Assembly: GCA_902602415.1 (NCBI GenBank)
Contig: CACKQW010000004.1
Span: forward strand, 55,497-119,496
Length of the DNA stretch: 64,000 bases
From: an uncultured Bacteroidota bacterium
GTDB taxonomy: Bacteria; Bacteroidota; Bacteroidia; Flavobacteriales; Flavobacteriaceae
Reading direction: 5' to 3'
Shown: in pieces, positions 33,839 through 41,553 of the stretch
How positions within the stretch are numbered: the first letter of the stretch is position 1
Layout: each line of letters begins with the position of its first letter
Notes under the pieces: model-generated
What the model was told of the DNA's origin: nothing
The model's database searches: none
What the model saw: the letters and a program-made list of their open reading frames with translations, nothing else
Translations under genes and position numbers: made by a program

Positions 33839-34866
33839 TGATAACTTTAAAAGAACTTGCTAAAGAACTTAATGTTTCAGTATCTACTGTTTCTAAGGCG
33901 CTAAATGATAGTCCAGAAATTAGTCAGCAAACAATAGAAAAGGTAAAAAAACTAGCTAGCGAAAGGAATTATAGCCCTAATAAAATAGCGTTGAGCCTAA
34001 AAAATAATAGGACTTTGACTATTGGAGTGGTCATTCCTGATATATTAAATAGGTTCTACTCCACCGTGCTAAATGGTATTCAAGAATCAGCTGACCGGCA
34101 CGGATATGATATCATAACTTTTTCCACAAAAGAGTCCTTGGTAAAAGAAATGGATAGTTTACAGATTTTTTCTAGGGGTACTGTAGATGGTATTATTATC
34201 GCAATTTCAGAAGAGACAATCAATAAAAATTATTTTAATCACCTCAAGGAGTTTTCTTTAAAAAATATTCCACTAGTGATGTTTGACAGAGTTACTGATA
34301 AAATAAATTGTGATAAAGTAATAATTGATGATTTCCAAACTATCTATAATGAGGTTGAAAATTTATATAAGCAAGGCAGAAGAAAAATTGGATTTATCTC
34401 TACCATTCATGACTTAAATGTTGGTAAATTTAGAGCAAATGGATTCAGAAAAGCTTCTTTTGATCTTTATGGATTTTTTGATAAAAATCTGATACTTAAG
34501 ATTAGTAAATCAGATGATAAACATGTAAAAATCAAAAATTTTATCAAAAAGACCGGAGTAGATTCGGTAATTTCAGCAGACATTATTTGTGGAGTAATAA
34601 CTATAAATATTGCAAGAAGTTTAGGCTTAAATATACCCCGTCAACTTGCTGTTGTAGGATTTGGAGATAAAACAATTTCTGACTATTCAACTCCAAGATT
34701 ATCAGTAATTGAGCAAAATGGCAATCAAATTGGTTCTAGATCTGTTGACCTACTGGTGGACAGAATGAACTCTAAGTGGTTTGGATTGAATAAAAATTTA
34801 AATGTATTTTCAACAGAAATAATCCCCACAAATTCAATTCCTGGAGAATCAAAAGATAACACTTAG
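33838..34866 (+). CDS. LacI-family transcriptional regulator of the glycan locus
   Basis: The 342-residue protein has an N-terminal LacI helix-turn-helix (ITLKELAKELNVSVSTVSKALN, opening residues; about 2-24) and hinge (NRTLTIGVVIPD), then a periplasmic-binding-protein-like sugar-sensing domain (RFYSTVLNGIQESADRHGYD, GIIIAISEE, VVGFGDK). It is the last gene of the susC operon, coupled by a one-base overlap to GH3. The likely target is the perfect 18-bp palindrome at 23850. Repression relieved by a released gluco-oligosaccharide or a metabolite is inferred. It overlaps the convergent DUF456 gene by 18 bp. Confidence 0.94.
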   Translation: MITLKELAKELNVSVSTVSKALNDSPEISQQTIEKVKKLASERNYSPNKIALSLKNNRTLTIGVVIPDILNRFYSTVLNGIQESADRHGYDIITFSTKESLVKEMDSLQIFSRGTVDGIIIAISEETINKNYFNHLKEFSLKNIPLVMFDRVTDKINCDKVIIDDFQTIYNEVENLYKQGRRKIGFISTIHDLNVGKFRANGFRKASFDLYGFFDKNLILKISKSDDKHVKIKNFIKKTGVDSVISADIICGVITINIARSLGLNIPRQLAVVGFGDKTISDYSTPRLSVIEQNGNQIGSRSVDLLVDRMNSKWFGLNKNLNVFSTEIIPTNSIPGESKDNT

Positions 34867-35343
34867 ATTGTCTAAAAAAAGTTTTATATATATTACTAAA
34901 TAGATTACTGTAATCAAGCTTTTGGTGAAGCCCGAAATAATAAAACCTAGAAAAACTCCAAATGCAGACTTTAAAGATTTTTTAAAATTTTTGTTTAAAA
35001 TCATTTCGCCTGTAATAGCACCAATTAAAGCTCCAATAAAAATTCCAAAGGGAGCAAAAAATAAACCCAAAATTATTCCAATTGATGCTCCAATAATTCC
35101 ATATTTACTTGCCCCAAATCTTTTTGAAGTATAAATAGGAAGTATATAATCTAAAATAAATATTCCAACAGCAATAATTAGACAAATTATAATAAGTTTA
35201 CCGCTAACCTCAACACCCTCTACATTGCTGAAAATAAATAATCCAACCCATGAACTTAATGGCCCTGGTAAAACAGGCACAATACTTCCAATTATTCCAA
35301 TTATCATCAAGGTGAAAGAAATGATAAGTAAAAATATATCCAT
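34849..35343 (-). CDS. DUF456 membrane protein
   Basis: The 164-residue protein is almost wholly hydrophobic, with about four or five membrane segments and glycine-rich motifs (MIIGIIGSIVPVLPGPLSSW, FFAPFGIFIGALIGAITGEM). These features mark DUF456, a bacterial inner-membrane family of unknown function. I set the start at 35343 (MDIFLLIISF) because DUF456 proteins begin there and the longer frame adds ten basic, family-foreign residues. Its tail overlaps the LacI-family gene by 18 bp. Confidence 0.9.
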   Translation of the reverse strand: MDIFLLIISFTLMIIGIIGSIVPVLPGPLSSWVGLFIFSNVEGVEVSGKLIIICLIIAVGIFILDYILPIYTSKRFGASKYGIIGASIGIILGLFFAPFGIFIGALIGAITGEMILNKNFKKSLKSAFGVFLGFIISGFTKSLITVIYLVIYIKLFLDNLSVIF

Positions 35344-35406
35344 TTTGAATTTAAAATTCTTTAAATAAATCAATTAACTTTATGAAAATATTGAATTATT
35401 ATTTAA

Positions 35407-35883
35407 GTGAATAAAGTTTTTTGTTTATTTTTTCTCATCATTTTTTTTTCATGTGAATTTGAAATTCAAAAGAAGATTTCTGCTGATAAATTTCTTGAGG
35501 AAGAACTTAAAACAATTGATTGGAGCTCAGTTGATAAACTACCTTTACTTGAAAGCTGTTTAAATTCTAATTTAGATAATAAAAAATGTTTCGTTTCTTA
35601 TTTTTCAAGTCAGTTGAAAAAAAATTTAGCAAATAATGATTTTGTTCTAAATAGAACTCTGATTGATACTATATACTTTAATTTGAAAATTGATAAAATA
35701 GGAAATGTTTCATATGAAAAAATTCAAATTAATGAGGATTTAAATAAATATCAAAACGCAATTGAAACGGCTTTAAATGTTACAATTAAAAATCTACCAA
35801 AAGTATACCCAGCAATCAAAAGAGGACAGCCAGTTGATGTAGAATTTAATTTTCCTTTATTAATATCAACCGAAAATCAATGA
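35407..35883 (+). CDS. Hypothetical lipoprotein upstream of ruvC
   Basis: The 158-residue protein starts at GTG and has a short lipoprotein signal (FLIIFFSC, Cys at 16). The mature region contains two cysteines in LLESCLNSNLDNKKCFVSYF and ends with a possible beta-strand pattern DTIYFNLKIDKIGNVSYEKI and VKNLPKVYPAIKRGQPVDVE-like text, resembling the C-terminal domain of TonB-like proteins (weakly). I do not recognise the family. It overlaps the ruvC start by 4 bp (ATGA), so it is co-transcribed with ruvC. Confidence 0.7.
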   Translation: MNKVFCLFFLIIFFSCEFEIQKKISADKFLEEELKTIDWSSVDKLPLLESCLNSNLDNKKCFVSYFSSQLKKNLANNDFVLNRTLIDTIYFNLKIDKIGNVSYEKIQINEDLNKYQNAIETALNVTIKNLPKVYPAIKRGQPVDVEFNFPLLISTENQ

Positions 35884-36428
35884 ATGAAAAAATTATTTTA
35901 GGGATTGACCCAGGAACAACAATAATGGGCTTTGGATTAATAAAAGTAAAAGATAAAAAAATGTCCTTAATACTTATGAATGAGCTTAATCTTACAAAAT
36001 ATAAAGATCACTATCTTAAATTGAAATTAATATTCGAAAGAACTATTTCATTGATTGAGTCCTATAACCCAGATGAAATAGCTATTGAAGCACCTTTTTT
36101 TGGAAAAAATATTCAAAGTATGCTTAAGTTAGGAAGAGCTCAAGGTGTAGCAATGGCTGCTGGACTTACAAGAGAAATTCCGATTCAGGAATATTCACCA
36201 AAAAAAATAAAAATGTCTATTACTGGAAACGGAAATGCAAGTAAAGAGCAGGTTGCAAAAATGTTACAAAGTCTTCTCAAGATCGAAAAACTTCCAAAAA
36301 ATTTAGATTCAACTGATGGATTGGCTGCAGCAGTTTGTCATTTTTATAATTCACAAAGCAGTTTTGGTGAAAAAAAATATTCTGGGTGGGCTAGTTTTGT
36401 GAAAAATAACCAGCAAAAAATTAGATAG
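35880..36428 (+). CDS. ruvC: Crossover junction endodeoxyribonuclease RuvC
   Basis: Cuts Holliday junctions at the end of homologous recombination, working with RuvAB. The 182-residue protein has the RNase-H-like fold with catalytic Asp10 in LGIDPGTTIMGFGLI, Glu in EIAIEAPFFGKN and acidic residues in DSTDGLAAAVCH. Length is normal. It overlaps the upstream lipoprotein by 4 bp, and its TAG stop overlaps the apparent start region of hemW. Confidence 0.96.
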   Translation: MNEKIILGIDPGTTIMGFGLIKVKDKKMSLILMNELNLTKYKDHYLKLKLIFERTISLIESYNPDEIAIEAPFFGKNIQSMLKLGRAQGVAMAAGLTREIPIQEYSPKKIKMSITGNGNASKEQVAKMLQSLLKIEKLPKNLDSTDGLAAAVCHFYNSQSSFGEKKYSGWASFVKNNQQKIR

Positions 36429-36430
36429 CT

Positions 36431-37555
36431 ATCGCCAGTATATACATTCATATTCCATTTTGCTCAAAAGCATGTCATTATTGTGATTATCACTTTTCCA
36501 CTTCATTGAAATTAAAAAGTAAATTGATAAATTCTATTGTAAAAGAAATAGGATTAAGAAAAAATGAAATTAAAACAAAAATTGAATCGATTTATTTTGG
36601 TGGAGGAACTCCATCTCTTTTATGTAAAGAGGATATTAATTTAATATTATCAAAAATTTATAATTCGTTCAATATTTCAATTGATGCTGAGTGTACCTTA
36701 GAATGTAATCCAGAAAACGTAAATAGTAATATCATTAATGATTGGAAAAATCTCGGAATAAACAGAATTAGTTTAGGAATTCAATCATTCAATGATAAAT
36801 CTTTGCAGTTGATGAATAGATCACATGATTCATCAAAAGCATTTTCTTCATTGCAACTGTTAAAGAATAATTTTAAAAATTTTTCTGTTGATTTGATTTA
36901 TGGAATACCTCATTCAAAATTAGATGACTGGAAACAAGCTTTGAAGATTGTAACTGATTTAGAAGTTCCACATATTTCAGCATATGTTCTTACAGTAGAG
37001 CCAAAAACTGCTTTGATAAAAATGATTGAAAAAAATCAAATAAAAGGAGTTGACGAAAAAAATCAAAGAGACCAGCATATGTTTGCCTATGAGTTTTTAA
37101 CTAAAAATGGATACGAGAATTATGAATTTTCAAGTTTTTCAAAACCTGGGTTTCAATGTAAAAATAATGTTACATATTGGACCAGAAATCAATACATTGG
37201 CTTTGGACCATCAGCTCACTCATTTAATGGGACTGAAAGAAAATGGAACGTTAGCAATAATAGTATTTACATGAAAAAAATAAATGCTAATATTTTACCA
37301 TTAGAATCAGAAACTTTAACTCAAAATAATATTTTTAATGAAATGATAATGGTTGGTTTGAGAAGATCATCAGGTATTAAAATGTCAGAAATTGAATCAA
37401 CTCTGGGTGTCTCATATATTAATTATTTAAATCAAGAAATTAAGCCAAAATTAGAGGCAGGAATATTGTTTAAAAAACACAATAGGATAACCGTGAAAAA
37501 AAACTTCAAATTTGTAACTGATGGCATTGCATCTGAACTTTTTATTACGAGTTAG
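36431..37555 (+). CDS. hemW: HemW-like radical SAM heme chaperone with a rare start codon
   Basis: Radical SAM protein of the HemW group (formerly called oxygen-independent coproporphyrinogen oxidase-like), known to bind and deliver heme. The radical-SAM motif CSKACHYC and flanking YIHIPFC and DYHFSTSLK lie upstream of the first in-frame TTG (36506), so the gene must start earlier. A stop at 36422 limits the start to 36425-36440, where only ATA (36425), ATC (36431) or ATA (36440) are available. ATC gives (M)ASIYIHIPFC, matching homologues; ATA at 36425 would overlap the ruvC stop. Downstream blocks YFGGGTPSLL, ECNPENV and RISLGIQSFND are normal. Length is about 374 residues. Confidence 0.88.
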   Translation: MASIYIHIPFCSKACHYCDYHFSTSLKLKSKLINSIVKEIGLRKNEIKTKIESIYFGGGTPSLLCKEDINLILSKIYNSFNISIDAECTLECNPENVNSNIINDWKNLGINRISLGIQSFNDKSLQLMNRSHDSSKAFSSLQLLKNNFKNFSVDLIYGIPHSKLDDWKQALKIVTDLEVPHISAYVLTVEPKTALIKMIEKNQIKGVDEKNQRDQHMFAYEFLTKNGYENYEFSSFSKPGFQCKNNVTYWTRNQYIGFGPSAHSFNGTERKWNVSNNSIYMKKINANILPLESETLTQNNIFNEMIMVGLRRSSGIKMSEIESTLGVSYINYLNQEIKPKLEAGILFKKHNRITVKKNFKFVTDGIASELFITS

Positions 37556-37596
37556 TTAATTTGATTTTTCTCTAAAGAATATAAAAAAGTATTGTT

Positions 37597-37604
37597 TATA
37601 TTTG
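37597..37604 (+). promoter_or_regulatory. Probable -7 promoter box of tRNA-Leu(UAG)
   Basis: TATATTTG followed by C, 11 bp before the tRNA 5' end, the same arrangement as at tRNA-Asp. A TTG at the normal distance is not present. Confidence 0.55.
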
Positions 37605-37615
37605 CTTTCAATTTT

Positions 37616-37697
37616 GCGGGCGTGGTGGAATTGGTAGACACGCTAGACTTAGGATCTAGTGCCGCAAGGTGTGAGAGTTCGAGTCTCTCCGCCCGCA
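37616..37697 (+). tRNA. tRNA-Leu (anticodon UAG)
   Basis: An 82-nt cloverleaf with acceptor arms GCGGGCG/CGCCCGC and discriminator A. The anticodon stem CTAGA/TCTAG holds loop CTTAGGA with anticodon TAG. A variable arm and the T arm GAGAG-TTCGAGT-CTCTC follow. The 3' CCA is not encoded. Confidence 0.95.
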
Positions 37698-37715
37698 CAA
37701 ATCTTTCTCAAATCA

Positions 37716-38579
37716 ATGAACACTGTTGATGATTTACTTGAACTTCTAAAACTAAAAAAAAAAGAAGATCATTTTCTTGGAACAAGTAAAACTATAGGCA
37801 GTAATAGTGTTTTTGGAGGTCAAGTTTTAGCCCAGTCACTATATGCAGCATATAATAGTATCAGTAATAATAGAATATTACATTCTCTTCACTCTTATTT
37901 TTTGGAGCGAGGAGATTTAGAAACCCCAATAAAGTATTACGTAGATCAAATTAGAGACGGAGGTAGTTTTTCAACCAGAAGAGTTACCGCTAAACAAAAG
38001 GACAAGACTATTTTTATTTTAGCTGCATCTTTTCAAAAAAAAGAGTCTGGTCATAAATTTTATAAAAAGATTAATGAAAAAATTAAACAACCGGAGGATC
38101 TTTTGAGTACCATGCAGCTAAAAAAAAAGTATGGTTTATTTATGTCTAAAAAATTAAAAAGTTTCTTAAGTGTAGAAAGACCAGTAGAATTTAAGCCAAT
38201 TCAAAGAACCAACCCAATTTTAAAAAAAAATATTCCACCAAAATTGGATGTATGGTTTAGAATTAAAGGGGAAATTCCATCCATGACATTAGACGTGAAA
38301 CAGCAAATTTTAACTTACGTTTCAGATTATAATATTTTATCCACAACTCTATTTCCCCATTTGACGAAAGCTGATTTCTCAAACACGATCATGGCAAGCT
38401 TGGACCATTCAATGTATTTTTACAGAGATTTTGACTTTTCTGATTGGTTACTTTATCGAATTGAAAGTCCAAATACCTCAAATGCAAGAGGTATGTCAAT
38501 AGGCCACGTATATACAAGGGATGGAGTTTTAATCGCAACTGCCGTTCAAGAAGGATTGATAAGACCTTTAAAAAAATAA
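37716..38579 (+). CDS. tesB: Acyl-CoA thioesterase II
   Basis: The 287-residue protein has the double hot-dog layout of TesB: VDDLLELLKLKKKEDHFLG at the start, VFGGQVLAQSLYAAY, LHSLHSYFLERGDLETPI, then the second half with IMASLDHSMYFYRDFDFSDWLLY and ending GVLIATAVQEGLIRPL. It releases free fatty acids from acyl-CoA. I chose the ATG at 37716; the longer frame runs back into tRNA-Leu. mvaD starts 13 bp after its stop, so the two may share a transcript. Confidence 0.94.
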   Translation: MNTVDDLLELLKLKKKEDHFLGTSKTIGSNSVFGGQVLAQSLYAAYNSISNNRILHSLHSYFLERGDLETPIKYYVDQIRDGGSFSTRRVTAKQKDKTIFILAASFQKKESGHKFYKKINEKIKQPEDLLSTMQLKKKYGLFMSKKLKSFLSVERPVEFKPIQRTNPILKKNIPPKLDVWFRIKGEIPSMTLDVKQQILTYVSDYNILSTTLFPHLTKADFSNTIMASLDHSMYFYRDFDFSDWLLYRIESPNTSNARGMSIGHVYTRDGVLIATAVQEGLIRPLKK

Positions 38580-38592
38580 ACTATATTAGAAT

Positions 38593-39678
38593 ATGGAGCT
38601 TGATAAATTTGTTTGTAAAAGTTATAGGAATCATGATAATTCATTAAAATTTTCATGGTCCTCCCCAAGTAATATAGCGCTAGTGAAATATTGGGGTAAA
38701 AATATGGATCAAACTCCAAAAAACTCTTCAATTAGTTTTACCCTAAGTAATTGTAACACAAAAACTAGCATTGTATTTTCTAAAAGTGAAAAAAAATTGA
38801 ATATTGTAGATTTTACTATTTCTTATGATGGGGATATTAAAAATGATTTCAGACCTAAAATCGAAAAATTTTTTGCGGCTATCGTTAAATATTGCCCTTA
38901 TTTATTACATTATCATCTTGAAATCAACACAAAAAATACTTTTCCTCATAGCAGTGGAATTGCCTCTTCAGCTAGTGGAATGAGTGCCTTATCATTGTGT
39001 TTAATGAGTTTCGAAAAAGAAATAAGTGAAGAAGAATTTTCTAGTGATTTCTTTTTTTTAAAAGCGTCTTTTTTATCTAGAATTGGGTCAGGAAGTGCAT
39101 GTAGAAGTATCTACGGTGGCTTTAATATATGGGGGAAACATAAAGATTTTGAACAAAGTTCTGACTTATTTTCACTGCAAATTAATCAATCTATTTCTCC
39201 AAAATTTGGAAATTATCAAGATACTATTTTGCTCGTGGATGAAAACCAAAAAGACGTTTCAAGTTCAGCTGGTCATAGCTTGATGGATAATCACCCATTT
39301 TCAATAGACAGGTATGCGATTGCAAATAAAAACACATCTGCTTTAAAAATTATTTTAGAGAATGGAGATTTATTTGGTTTTTGTGATCTTGTAGAGAAAG
39401 AAGCTCTGATGCTTCATTCACTAATGATGTCTAGTAGCCCGTCATATGTTTTAATGAAACCTCAAACTTTAGAAATTATGAATGAAATTAAAACATTTAG
39501 AAATATGAATAATGTTCCCGTTTGCTTCACTTTAGATGCAGGGGCTAACGTGCATGTTTTATACCCAGAAAAAGATTCTAAATCTGTCACAGATTTTATC
39601 AATGCAAAACTTTCAAAATATTGTTTTCAAGGAAAATTCATTACGGATCATGTAGGTAAAGGTCCTGTGATAATCTAA
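38593..39678 (+). CDS. mvaD: Diphosphomevalonate decarboxylase
   Basis: Makes isopentenyl diphosphate from mevalonate diphosphate in the mevalonate pathway. The 361-residue GHMP-fold protein has the family opening SSPSNIALVKYWGKNMDQTP (residues ~20-39) and NSSISFTLS. The substrate/ATP loop is PHSSGIASSASGMSAL, followed by GSGSACRSIYGGF with the conserved Arg, and the C-terminal VCFTLDAGANVHVLYP. The next gene encodes a mevalonate-kinase-like enzyme and then a UbiA prenyltransferase, an isoprenoid cluster. Confidence 0.95.
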   Translation: MELDKFVCKSYRNHDNSLKFSWSSPSNIALVKYWGKNMDQTPKNSSISFTLSNCNTKTSIVFSKSEKKLNIVDFTISYDGDIKNDFRPKIEKFFAAIVKYCPYLLHYHLEINTKNTFPHSSGIASSASGMSALSLCLMSFEKEISEEEFSSDFFFLKASFLSRIGSGSACRSIYGGFNIWGKHKDFEQSSDLFSLQINQSISPKFGNYQDTILLVDENQKDVSSSAGHSLMDNHPFSIDRYAIANKNTSALKIILENGDLFGFCDLVEKEALMLHSLMMSSSPSYVLMKPQTLEIMNEIKTFRNMNNVPVCFTLDAGANVHVLYPEKDSKSVTDFINAKLSKYCFQGKFITDHVGKGPVII

Positions 39679-39683
39679 ATTTG

Positions 39684-39691
39684 TATATTTG
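39684..39691 (+). promoter_or_regulatory. Possible -7 box just before the mevalonate-kinase-like gene
   Basis: TATATTTG ends only 5 bp before the ATG at 39697. If active, the transcript would begin at or near the start codon (leaderless). Chance occurrence in AT-rich sequence is possible. Confidence 0.3.
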
Positions 39692-39696
39692 ATCAT

Positions 39697-40620
39697 ATGA
39701 AAGGTCCATTATTTTATTCAAAAATTCTACTTTTTGGTGAGTATGGAATCATTGAAGATTCCAAAGGTTTATCTATACCATATAATTTTTTTAATGGTGC
39801 TTTAAAGTTCTCAAAAGTCGAGACAAAAGACTCAAAAAAATCTAATAAAATTTTACTTCAATTTCATAAATATCTGTCTGGAATTCCTGACATAGATTTA
39901 GAACTTAACAAATTTGAAAAGGATCTTAGTAAGGGAATATTTTTTGATTCTTCCATTCCTCAGGGCTATGGGGTTGGAAGTAGTGGCGCTATTGTTGCAG
40001 CAGTTTATGATAAGTATGCAAAGGGTAGGATTAAAATTTCTGAAAATTTAAACAGAAATAAATTGGTGGATTTAAGAAATATTTTTTCTAAAATGGAGTC
40101 CTTCTTTCACGGAAAATCCTCTGGACTTGATCCTTTGAATAGTTATTTGAGTATTCCAATTTTAATTGAATCAAAAAATAAGATTGATGTCACTGGGATC
40201 CCGATTGAGAAAGTAAACGGTAAGGGTGCTATATTTCTATTAGACAGTGGCCAAATGGGTTCAACCGCTACAATGGTGGAAATTTTTATGAAAAAAATGA
40301 AAGATGAAGGTTTCCGTAAAATGTTAAATGCAAAGTTTATTAAATATACAAACAGTTGTGTTGATTCTTTTTTAAAAGGAGATTTGAAAAATTTATTTAA
40401 AAACACAAAAATTCTTTCTGGAATTGTTTTTGAAAACTTCAAACCGATGATTCCTAATAAATTTCATAAAATTTGGAAAACTGGAATTGAAAGTGGTTCT
40501 TACTTCTTAAAACTTTGTGGATCCGGAGGTGGTGGTTATATTCTTGGTTTTGCACCAAATATTGAAAAGGCAAAAAAAGATCTGAGTGGATATAATTTAG
40601 AGGTAGTTTACAGATTTTAG
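39697..40620 (+). CDS. GHMP kinase, probably mevalonate kinase
   Basis: The 307-residue protein has GHMP-kinase features: the opening YSKILLFGEYGIIEDSKGLS, the ATP-binding loop PQGYGVGSSGAIVAAVYD (about 88-105), SFFHGKSSGLDPLNSYL with a likely catalytic Asp, and the C-terminal glycine loop KLCGSGGGGYILGF. Placement 18 bp after mvaD supports mevalonate kinase. Phosphomevalonate kinase is not excluded by sequence alone. It precedes the UbiA gene by 2 bp. Confidence 0.85.
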   Translation: MKGPLFYSKILLFGEYGIIEDSKGLSIPYNFFNGALKFSKVETKDSKKSNKILLQFHKYLSGIPDIDLELNKFEKDLSKGIFFDSSIPQGYGVGSSGAIVAAVYDKYAKGRIKISENLNRNKLVDLRNIFSKMESFFHGKSSGLDPLNSYLSIPILIESKNKIDVTGIPIEKVNGKGAIFLLDSGQMGSTATMVEIFMKKMKDEGFRKMLNAKFIKYTNSCVDSFLKGDLKNLFKNTKILSGIVFENFKPMIPNKFHKIWKTGIESGSYFLKLCGSGGGGYILGFAPNIEKAKKDLSGYNLEVVYRF

Positions 40621-40622
40621 TT

Positions 40623-41498
40623 ATGTCATCGTCAGATAAAAATAGTTTGACGTTAACAAAAATTTTGGGTGCTTTTTATGTGGTTAGGATTCATAATATT
40701 TTTCTTCTTCTTTTAGCACAATATTTAACTTCAATATTTATTTTAAGTGGTTCTAAAAGCTGGAAAATAATTTTTGATAAGAACTTATTTTTAGTAATCC
40801 TATGTTCTACTATCTGTATCATTTCAGGATTTATCATCAATGATTATTATGATACAAAAAAAGATAGTATTAATACTCCAATTAAATTTAAGCTAGGGGA
40901 ATCCATTAACGATAAGACAAAGCTTTTTCTTTATTTTTTTCTCAATTTACTTGTTGTTCTAGTTTCCTCATTAATTTCCATGAGAGCAATAGTATTCTTT
41001 AGTATTTATATTTTTTTTATTTGGTTTTATTCCCACAAATTAAGAAAGTTAGTTTTCGTTGGAAATTTATTCTACTCAATTTTAACAATCACTCCTTTTT
41101 TTGCGATACTACTTTACTTTAAGAAAATTGAATTCATAATAATAGCCTATGCATTATTTTTGTTTTTTATTCTTTTGCTGAAGGATATTGTAAAAGACAT
41201 GAAAAATATCAAAGGGGATTTTTCAGCAAATCATAAAACTATCCCAGTTGTGTTCGGAGAGTCTTTTGCCAAAACATTGATATCAATGCTTTCTATAATA
41301 AATATTTTTTTAATTCTTAATCTATTTTTTAATTTTAATACTGGTTTTATGTATTGTTTTTATCTCTTGGCCTTGGCTATCATACTATATTTTATGTATA
41401 AGCTCTATTCTTCAAAATCTACAGCCCAATACCTATTTCTTCACAATTTATTAAGGCTTTTGATTGCCATTGGGGTGTTTTCAATTGTATTGCACTAG
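40623..41498 (+). CDS. UbiA-family prenyltransferase, geranylgeranylglycerol-phosphate type
   Basis: Integral membrane prenyltransferase of 291 residues with about eight membrane helices. The first Asp-rich motif is NDYYDTKKDS (about residues 77-86) and the second is KDIVKDMKNIKGD (about 189-201); these bind Mg2+ and the prenyl diphosphate. Flavobacterial members of this type are commonly annotated as geranylgeranylglycerol-phosphate geranylgeranyltransferase-like. A quinone-prenylating role is also possible. It follows two mevalonate genes, so its isoprenoid donor is probably made by the same cluster. Confidence 0.88.
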   Translation: MSSSDKNSLTLTKILGAFYVVRIHNIFLLLLAQYLTSIFILSGSKSWKIIFDKNLFLVILCSTICIISGFIINDYYDTKKDSINTPIKFKLGESINDKTKLFLYFFLNLLVVLVSSLISMRAIVFFSIYIFFIWFYSHKLRKLVFVGNLFYSILTITPFFAILLYFKKIEFIIIAYALFLFFILLLKDIVKDMKNIKGDFSANHKTIPVVFGESFAKTLISMLSIINIFLILNLFFNFNTGFMYCFYLLALAIILYFMYKLYSSKSTAQYLFLHNLLRLLIAIGVFSIVLH

Positions 41499-41553
41499 CA
41501 CAACTTAGTCGGCATTATAATGTAAATAAGTATTGAACTATATTTTACTTTTT

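Noticed and set aside
36506..36508. TTG start for hemW
   Set aside because: It would remove the CxxxCxxC cluster motif that lies upstream in the same frame, so it cannot be the true start of a working HemW.
37659..37715. N-terminal extension of tesB starting inside tRNA-Leu
   Set aside because: Residues encoded by the tRNA do not match TesB proteins; the ATG at 37716 gives the usual N-terminus.
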